DNA of 64,000 nucleotides, from NCBI GenBank assembly GCA_947069175.1, contig CAMTDV010000013.1:14241001-14305000 (forward strand), written 5' to 3'. The position numbers and the translations under genes are program-made. Below the pieces are notes generated by a model that was not told the origin of the DNA, searched no databases, and saw only the letters and a list, made by a program, of their open reading frames with translations. How positions within the stretch are numbered: the first letter of the stretch is position 1; each line of letters opens with the position of its first letter. Of the stretch, positions 56,688 to 64,000 are shown piece after piece. Source of the DNA: Scalesia atractyloides (lineage: Eukaryota > Streptophyta > Magnoliopsida > Asterales > Asteraceae).

Positions 56688-57128
56688 TGTAAGATTAAAT
56701 ATATTATTTTATAATATTTAATCATGTAGCTATTATAATCATTTATATTATATTAGATCAAAATAATATTAATCCTATTATATATTAGTTGGTAATTGTT
56801 GATGGACCATATTACTCTTATTAACTAATTATGGTTTCCTTCTGTGTGTATATATAAGGAGATGATTAGAGAGACTTAGGGTAAGACACTTTTACTCATA
56901 ACATCATCATCATTATCGCCCCACCTCTCTCTCCATAACCTAAAACCGAATTCATCCCTAGTTGGGTTATCACCATCATAATCTTACACTCTAAGGAGGA
57001 ACCAGATCATACTGACAAAGATGTCGAACTCCATGGCTGCGTCTCTGACTGGATTCTTTGCTGGCCTGTCTGTTGTCACATGTATTTCATTCATGTTTTC
57101 CATTATGTTTAAACAGAACTGATCAATA
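56688..57128 (+). repeat. 3' LTR of copia element C
   Basis: 441 bp, starts TGTAAGATTAAATA, ends GATCAATA, then AGAGG. It lacks the solo LTR that interrupts the 5' copy and so shows the empty site. Confidence 0.9.
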
Positions 57129-57133
57129 AGAGG

Positions 57134-59532
57134 CATGTCTGATTAGAACAACTCAACAAAGAAAGATGGGTAGGGCCATATCTGACACGACAAACAAGCC
57201 ACATACTGCGAAGGATGAAGCGACCCAGTAGATTGTTTGTCTATGGCAAATGCCCCTGTACATGTGTCCATCGTTGCCCCGTTACGGGTGCTCTTTATAA
57301 GTATTCTCACATTATCCTTTTCACATTTCAAAATACATAATCATACTCGTTAAAGAAACCATCCTACACAGACTACATTATTAGGTAAATGCTAGTTTTT
57401 CATTAACCGTAAATGCCTCCGTAATATGTCATTACATAATACACTACATAGGTAGTCTGTAAAAACAATAAGGGTATTTTCAAACATATACAAATTTAAC
57501 AGAAAATCATGGAAATATCATTTTTCTAGTACACTATACATGTCATATCAAGTAATACAATCATATAGGAAGTGGGTCACAATGTTAAAAAAACTTATAT
57601 AAATGAACAATAGTAAAGATACTCTCTTTACATATTTGGAAAATTATAGTACATGTACCGTGTACAAGTCCTAATGAATATAACGTATAATACAACATAT
57701 GTAATTAAATTGATTCAAACTATGGTCTCCACCAAGAGCTTTATTGAGTCTTCTTGTATGGTCCGTTGCGTAGGCTTCAACGAGGTCTTGAACCACGCCT
57801 TTTTGTACAATAATTTCCTACAAAAAGAACAAATAAATGTTGACGGTTAAAGCTGAGGCACGCGTTCAACACGTTTCCCTTAAAACAAATTTTGCGTCTT
57901 TACTAAATTTCTCAGGGTACAACAACCAAAGTAGTCTGTACTGCCGGAGAATGCCACACGTCTGAGGTTACACCGGATAAAGTTATAGTGTTAGAACTTA
58001 TGGAAAATGATGATACAAAGGTGATGAAAATAGAGAAAACTTATCTCTTTATAATTCCCAACATATGGATGTTCAAGTGTTCGCCACTTGTCCAAGAATT
58101 CTTCATGCATATATTTATGTCTTTTTTTCTTGTATTCTTTCTCTTATAGTTTTTTAATAATTTCAATGAGGCACCTAGCGTACCATTTTTATTAGAGCTG
58201 TAGGTAGTGAAGAGTTTCTCTTAATTGTGATTTAATTAGAGACATAAAACACTAATAAAAGTTTTACTTAATTAGTGATTTAATTAGAGACATAAAAACT
58301 CTAATAATAACTAATCAAGTAACATAAAAACTCTACTAAAGAATTTGTCAATTCACATTAATTATTTACTAATTAATTTTCATTTATATTCATATTATTA
58401 TAATTTTCCAACAACTGATAGTTAGAATATCCACATTGATGGATAGAAATCATTCAAAAAGATTTTACCTAACTCACCATCTCACTAATTCTCTTCCCCA
58501 CCCTTTCTCACTCTTCTCTTCTTTTTCCTCACAAGTCAGAAAACCACTCCCTCTCCTCCCCTCTCTCTATATCCTCACATACGAATCTTTTCTCCACATC
58601 GCCCTCATTACCAAGGATTTCTCACTCATTCTCTACCGAGAGTCTTATGTACACAAAAACAAATTTCATGTATCCAATTTTTGTTTGCATATCATAAATG
58701 CCTTAAAATGTTTAGATTCTACCCACTTTTTTATTTAGAAAATAAAGTAGATAAGTGAAAAGTTGATAAAAAAAAAAGTAAAGTATATACGTGAAAAGTT
58801 GATACACAAAGAAGTAGACAATTGACAACCAGTGCATTCATGAATAAATCAATGATACAGAGCTAGTCAATTTTGTACATGACCACAAGGGTAATATGCC
58901 CAAAAATAGTGTTTAAACTTGTCTGAAGTAATGTCATATACTTCACAGATATAATTATTTTCATAATTCTCCTTTTTCTTATCTTAATACTTTCCACTCA
59001 AGACTAATTATTGTCTGCAATTACTAACTTATATTTTGGTTGACAATAGTCAAACAATTTCATTAAAGTATGAACAATGAACAACATTTTGCATATTTTC
59101 TATCAAAACATGTATAAAAATGGATCATACACATTCCACAATAAATAAATGAACCATAATAAATAAATGAAGCCTATGAATAATCATTACAATAAGCCAG
59201 TAATTGAGCTAACTAGCTAGCTACATAAACATTCATTTGTACTCCTATATCACCATCTACATGAACCATACAGGTATGTCGGTTGCACCCATCCCAACGG
59301 GTACGGTGAATTGATAGATGATCTACAAAAAAAGGTCCGGGCCAATTCTAGAAATGTGCATGCACCCCACCAGTATATGGCAGCATCAGCCTGTACTAGT
59401 TGGGGTCCAGGTAAAAACCGTATGACTAAAAAGGAAAGCTTGGCTCAGTTCGGTTAGGTTAGGTTAGGCTAGGTTGCATACAAAAATATAAAACTTGAAC
59501 GCTTCTGGTAGGCATAAGTTTAAAAGGGTCCT
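57134..59532. other. Intergenic DNA, no gene recognised
   Basis: AT-rich DNA with short accidental frames (57143-57331, 57653-57850, 58436-58738) that match nothing I know. At 58227 and 58275 a direct repeat of GTGATTTAATTAGAGACATA occurs 48 bp apart, part of a small AT-rich repeat patch at 58160-58340. Confidence 0.55.
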
Positions 59533-59634
59533 TTATTGTCTTAAAGGGGTTGGTAGTGCAGAATGAAGCTCAGCCAACAACTGGAATATCCAAGCAAGAA
59601 GCTGACGTTTTGGTAGATCTATAAGTAATCCCCC
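59533..59634 (-). CDS. Candidate last exon of an unidentified gene
   Basis: Behind a good acceptor (TGTTACAG) the minus strand reads GGLLIDLPKRQLLAWIFQLL and then about 13 residues to a TAA at 59533. The text is protein-like and hydrophobic with a helical pattern. I do not recognise the family. It lies on the same strand as the candidate exons at 60641 and 60812 and could be the 3' end of the same gene. Confidence 0.4.
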   Translation of the reverse strand, partial: GGLLIDLPKRQLLAWIFQLLAELHSALPTPLRQ

Positions 59635-60307
59635 CTGTAACACACATTCATTAGAGATTTGGAATGCAAACAAATAAAAGAATGGGTAGGTGGGTTGACC
59701 AGAAACTATTTTTGTCCAATTTTTTTGTAAGTAATTAGTGTCTTGATAATGATTAAAAGATAAAATTAGTTCAGTAATTATATAATTTTTCAAAAACATT
59801 TATGATGTTTTGTGCTTTGAAAATGTGCTATTTGCAGAATTATTTAAAGTTACATTTAGCGTATATTGGTGAAATAAAATGGTTCTAAAAAGTGCATTGC
59901 TTATCTAAGTAAAAACTGAATAGCATATTTATTTTTTTAAAAGTCTGTTCTCTAGAGACAAAAGAAAACCCGAATTGACTCATTCATAAGTTCATGGATC
60001 CGAACTGCCATTTCTATACAAAACTAAGGGGTAATTCCAATAAAATAGCAACAAACTCCCAATTCCTTGATCCACTCCATTTCAGTCATTAAAATGACAA
60101 AAAAAAAAAGTTCCACATTGGTCATTTTTATAAAAAGTTGACCACTGTACCCATAAAATGACCATACTTGCAATGTAAAACTTTAATAAATAAAGTGGAC
60201 CGAAATAAAGTACAATGGCTAAATAGAACTAAAGTTAAAGTGAAAAAATATGATGCTACTTTTTAACAATATCACCAAGGCTAACTAGTCGAGATAGGGT
60301 TTTTATG

Positions 60308-60628
60308 CAGGAGTGTACACGAGTCAATCCCGAGCTTGCCTGAGGTTGAGCTCCAGCTCGTTTTGAGTTAATTACTTAATTACTACATTTATATACAGAT
60401 ATAAATATTATTTACATCTGTTTTATATATAACATAATACATATTATTTAGTTATTTTTATTATACACATATGTATAATAATATTTATTATATTAAAGAT
60501 GCTGATTATATGAAGCCCGGGCTCAAGCTCGTTTTTTTTAAATGAGTATAATATAGGCTCGAGCTTGTTTATGCCCGGCTCAATGGGTTTGAGTTGTTCA
60601 CAAGAAGCTCGGCTCATTTACACCCATA
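60308..60628. mobile_element. hAT-like MITE (CAGGAGTGTACACGAG end)
   Basis: The left end CAGGAGTGTACACGAGTC with CCCGAGC mirrors GCTCGGCTCATTTACACCC at the right end. Inside are repeated GCTCGAGCTTG and CAAGCTCG words typical of a common plant hAT-type MITE. An 8-bp duplication was not found. It sits just 12 bp from the candidate exon at 60641. Confidence 0.6.
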
Positions 60629-60640
60629 TTTTTCTCGTAC

Positions 60641-60709
60641 CTTAATTTCTTCTCCTTCAAGAACAAGCATATTGCGGTGAACATCTGACAGCATGGCATC
60701 TCTTATCAT
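60641..60709 (-). CDS. Candidate internal exon of an unidentified gene
   Basis: A 69-bp open exon (MIRDAMLSDVHRNMLVLEGE followed by EIK) lies between TTTTTAAG and a GTACGAG donor, in phase 0. It follows the 45-bp candidate exon after a 102-bp intron. The family is not recognised; a short segment like this may also be a gene relic. Confidence 0.4.
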
Positions 60710-60811
60710 CTTAAAAACTTACTGACTCATGTTTGTCAACATCACCACAGTTTTTGCGGACACATAAATTCTGGTGATCCCTATAATAGTATCATGCCTA
60801 ATGATACATAC

Positions 60812-60856
60812 CTTGGCAGATTTGTAAGGAACTAGTCGGGTTCGATGTCCATCAAC
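60812..60856 (-). CDS. Candidate internal exon of an unidentified gene
   Basis: A 45-bp open exon reading VDGHRTRLVPYKSAK lies between an acceptor (AAACTAG) and a strong donor AAG/GTATGT. No further upstream exon is visible before the hAT remnant begins at 61135. The gene may therefore be cut off by that element, or its next exon may lie outside the window. Confidence 0.4.
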
Positions 60857-61134
60857 CTAGTTTATAACAAAAGCAAAACTTTGCAAAAAATGGGTCCTAG
60901 CCAGAACTGAATAGTGACATGTACTGCACCAGACTATACATAATGGATCCTATTCTGTGCTTCTGGGTCACGGGACCCCAGAAACTTTTTTTTGTCGCTA
61001 AGGTTTGGGTTTTATGTCGGGTCGGCTCAAACACCAAAAACTCTAAATATCAAATTTATCTTCAATCATTCAAATCACCGTTTTTACACAAAAAGGAAAA
61101 GCAAATTTTGTTAACAAACATAGACCTAAAATAC

Positions 61135-62865
61135 TTATGAAGATGCGAGAGAAAGGATGAGTACATGAAAAAAAGATTGCAACTCAGACCGACGACCTTT
61201 AAGATCTTTGAATTCATCAATTACGGATGTCAAATCAATTTCTTCAGCAATTTCTCTTTCTATGTAAATCACCAAGCTATTCGCGAGAAAGTCATCTGAC
61301 ATCTTATTGCATAGACGATTCTTAAATATTTTCATTGCTGAAAATCCCCTCCTGTTGTTGCAGTAGAAAGTGGAAGTGTCAAGATTAGCCGAACCACTCT
61401 ATCAACCAATTCCACAAGTCCTTAGCTTGTGATTCTTTGTCATTTCGATGTTAAAAAGTTCCAACTGACTTCGTAATCGATTTCTTTCTTGCTCCGAAAA
61501 GTATTGAGGATAATACTTCTTAACAAGAAGACAAATCTGATCGATATTAATCACTTCAGTGCGTTTTTTTGGAACTAAAGTAGAACTAAGCCTTAACAAC
61601 TCCATCGCATGCTCATTGAATCTACTATTCAACTCATGTAACTATTTGTCCAATGTGGATGTAAACATATCTACTCTATAATAATGTTCAAAAGTAACAT
61701 GATTATCCTTTTTACGAGGCCAATACCGAGTAGAAGTATACAGAGCATTCATATCCGGCATATCTACCAGATGTTTGTTACAAAAATAAGTAACTTATGT
61801 AAGAAAAGAATCCCATCCGTTGTTTCTAAAATCATTTAGATTTTCTTTCGTTGATGAAACTAAAGGCATGGCATTAAGAATATCTTGTGATTTCTTTTGT
61901 AGAGCTTGAGAAAGTATCTCAATTTTTCCCATTACTTACTTTATCAAATGAAGAACAAACACAAATTCAAATGATTTCAAATGACTATAAGCTGCATAAA
62001 CATCTCCGCGTGGGAGCAAAAGTTGTAGATTCGTCTTCAGTTATTCCCTCAAGAACAACATGAGTACAATCAAACATGTTTAGCTAACTGCAAACAGAAT
62101 GGAAGTAAGAACCCCAACATGTATCACCGGCTCTTCTTAATGTCCCAACTTGATTCAACCCTTTTCCCGATTTAATTTCACCAAGTTCTAGTCTTTTGTA
62201 ACTTGATTCAAATGATTTCAAATGACTATAAGCTGCATGAGCATCTCCTTTGTCCTTGCCTTTTGTAACTCATCATGACGCTTACTAGAAGCACAAACCA
62301 CATTAATTATAGAAACCAAGTTTGTAAGAAACTGATGTACTGGAATAACTTCCCTTGAAGTAGCAACCAAAGTCAGTTGTAATTTGTGAACAAAGCAGTG
62401 AACATAATACACATAAGGACAATCCTTAAGAACAAGTGCCTGTAACCCGTTCCATTTCTCTCTCATGTTACTAGCACCGTCATAACCTTGGTCACGGATT
62501 TTACTAACATCAAACTGATATTGCAAAAGTTGTCTTCATATATGTGTTTTTAACGTTAATGATAACGTATCTCTAACATGAACCAAATCCAATCCAAGAA
62601 CCTCGTATAATCCTTTCTGCATCAACAAATCGCAAAACTATGGCCATTTGCTCGTTTTTTAACTCATCAACCCTGACACAAAAGTATGAATCCCCACTTC
62701 ATTATGAATATGTTTTCTAACTTTGTTTGCAATAACACCAAGAGTTTCTTTTATAATTCCTCCATGAGTATAGTTTGAATTATAAGGAGCATTTTCTACT
62801 ATAACATTTGCATCTTCATTATGAGTTTCTTCAATTTCATCAACCTTTCTCTTCGGCTTTCCCAT
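61135..62865 (-). pseudogene. Broken hAT-type transposase (TTF/DUF4371 group)
   Basis: Four pieces on the minus strand follow the order of a hAT transposase of the TTF-zinc-finger/DUF4371 group. From about 62790: YTHGGIIKETLGVIANKVR, then in other frames VDELKNEQMAIVLRFVD. 62526-62218: IRDQGYDGASNMREKWNGLQ and DCPYVYYVHCFVHKLQLTL, the catalytic-region text. 61632-61402: helical domain. 61335-61135: FKNRLCNKMSDDFLANSLV, the C-terminal hAT dimerisation domain. Stops and frameshifts separate them and the N-terminal zinc finger is missing. A 38-bp segment around 62204-62246 is duplicated at about 61963-62004. It is a dead transposon copy; its ends were not identified. Confidence 0.85.
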
Positions 62866-64000
62866 GATAATTAACCATCAATCTCAAAATCATAATTCAC
62901 AAATGACAAATCAATAACCAAATTACCAAAACCTAACAATTATATATTTATATGCATATCTTGTATATTCGATTTCTAGTTTCTATAACCGAGTAACCCA
63001 ATTGACGAATCACAAATCAAAAACCAAATTACCAAAAGCCTAACAAGTCTATTTCTATAAAAAAAAAGTGACGGAAAACCGAAAACAATCCTGCTCGAAC
63101 TTCGAATTGCAGAACCACAGACCTTCTAACTGCAGCTTCACATTCCTATACACAGAAATATGGAATTAAAGCCCACAATCATCAATTCGTCACTGTCACT
63201 TTGCTACTTCAGTAGTTTGCAACTTTATTTATTGTAATGTGTTCTTAGCTTCTATATTTTAAGACTTCCATTACTAATTAAATCATAAAAAATGCATAAT
63301 ATTATGCCCGCCGCAAACACACTTGAAATAACTTTCAAAATTTACAAAAAAAAATGTATTCCAACAAGTGAGGTGCAATGTTATTAAATTTAACTATCAA
63401 CATGTATTACCTACAGAGGAGGTCAACCTATTCTTCATCAACTATTAGAAGACCCCATTTATCATTCGTGACTCGGCTACCAAAGAGAGAATGAGTTCCA
63501 ATTATAATCATCAACTCACGATTTTCGATTAACTGAAAATACTCCTCTCTTTCTTATCTAGTCTGCATGCTGTCAAAGGTTAGCTGGTTAGGTCCATAGC
63601 AATGCGATACACTGCTACTTGGTATAGTAACTACTAACTAGATGTGACAGTTTTAACCCATTTTCTTGTGAATGGGCCGATTTGGGGTGTGTTATATCAC
63701 AAGAGGAATGGGTCAAACGGAATGAAAGCCAATTAAGCTTTAAAGTCTAGTTAGACTAGTTTGTGCATAAAACCTCTTAAAGATTTGCACTATTATTGTT
63801 TATATACTATTTATGTAATCAGCTGGTCATAGTTAAATATATCTATAAAATTAAAAATGGAAAAGAAAGCGTTAGCCAGTCAACTAAAGTACTCAACTAG
63901 ACCTAGCTCACACCCTATTTCAACTTAACTCATTTCGACCTGCTACCCAACTCGCCCGACCCGCCATCTTGCCACCTGTAAACATGACCAACTTACCAAT
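62866..64000. other. Right flank, no gene recognised
   Basis: AT-rich DNA without a credible frame. Near 63,645-63,720 words such as AATGGGCCGATTTGGGG, and from 63,930 CGCCCGACCCGCCATC, resemble pieces of the CCCGACCC-rich MITE family. The last piece is cut by the window end. Confidence 0.5.

Larger units (their letters stand above)
17916..57128 (+). mobile_element. Ty1/copia element C, host of the whole nest
   Basis: The 5' LTR starts TGTAAGATTAAATA at 17916 and the 3' LTR starts with the same text at 56688. A 5-bp target duplication AGAGG lies at 17911-17915 and 57129-57133. A primer-binding site follows the 5' LTR, and the purine tract AAGTGGGAGAA precedes the 3' LTR. The LTRs are about 440 bp once the insertion in the 5' copy is removed. 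Internal remnants are copia-like. All other LTR elements between 18133 and 53748 are insertions in it, making it the oldest layer. Confidence 0.88.

Noticed and set aside
58436..58738. 100-codon frame rich in Ser, Phe and Leu
   Set aside because: Low-complexity CT-rich DNA, no family resemblance, no splice context.
59454..59475. Telomere-like GGTTAGGTTAGG text
   Set aside because: Only three or four imperfect units of a GGTTA pattern, not the plant TTTAGGG repeat, and no larger array.
60000..60250. Possible further MITE around repeated TAAAATGACC words
   Set aside because: Ends and target duplication could not be defined; similarity may be chance in AT-rich DNA.

Overview
The window is nuclear DNA of a flowering plant: spliced genes with GT/AG introns, MITEs, Mutator-like elements and Ty1/copia and Ty3/gypsy LTR retrotransposons, at low GC. 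The element style suggests a eudicot, possibly Asteraceae; that family assignment is an inference. Nothing bacterial or phage-like was seen, and no CRISPR array.

Left arm (1-17.9 kb). Two intact host genes lie here. The first is an intronless WD40 gene of the LWD1/LWD2 (ATAN11) clock type (5915-7021, +). The second is a 13-coding-exon NIPA8-type magnesium transporter gene (9354-13498, -) whose exons can be joined by eye into a 434-residue frame. Around and inside these genes sit at least six non-autonomous Mutator-like elements with ends GAGTTAA or GAGTAAA. Three have perfect 9-bp target duplications and two have 8/9 matches. One lies 190 bp upstream of the LWD1-like start codon and two fill NIPA8 introns. 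Two are Pack-MULE-like: one carries fragments of two unrelated genes (NOSIP-type N-terminus plus fasciclin domain), the other a PPR fragment. An internally deleted pogo/Lemi-type element (3215-4531) and hAT-like MITEs complete this arm.

Centre (17.9-57.1 kb). This is one nest of retrotransposons, resolved by target duplications at every level. A decayed Ty1/copia element C (17916-57128, TSD AGAGG, 441-bp LTRs) received a 3483-bp solo LTR in its 5' LTR (TSD ACATC) and a Ty3/gypsy element A in its pol region (24341-53748, TSD ATAGA). A then received, inside its own 5' LTR, a young gypsy insertion B (26564-45868, TSD GATAA). B is a tandem LTR-internal-LTR-internal-LTR array with one intact 1557-codon gag-pol and a second copy that differs in this frame by a +1/-1 frameshift pair.

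The most unusual signal is inside the long LTRs of A and B. Both carry the same ordered set of four tRNA-like modules (one antisense, three sense). The sense modules have B-box-like TTCGA motifs and an over-long D-arm-like hairpin whose paired bases covary between modules. A second hairpin (GGCTC/GAGCC stem), amplified to four 65-bp repeats in B and single in A, also covaries. The 5' leader upstream of gag keeps a conserved block of about 230 bp that is not frame-conserved. These point to structured or Pol III-factor-binding elements in the LTRs.

Right arm (57.1-64 kb). No intact gene was recognised. It holds three candidate minus-strand exons of an unidentified gene (59533-60856), a hAT-like MITE, and a broken hAT-type transposase (61135-62865, -).
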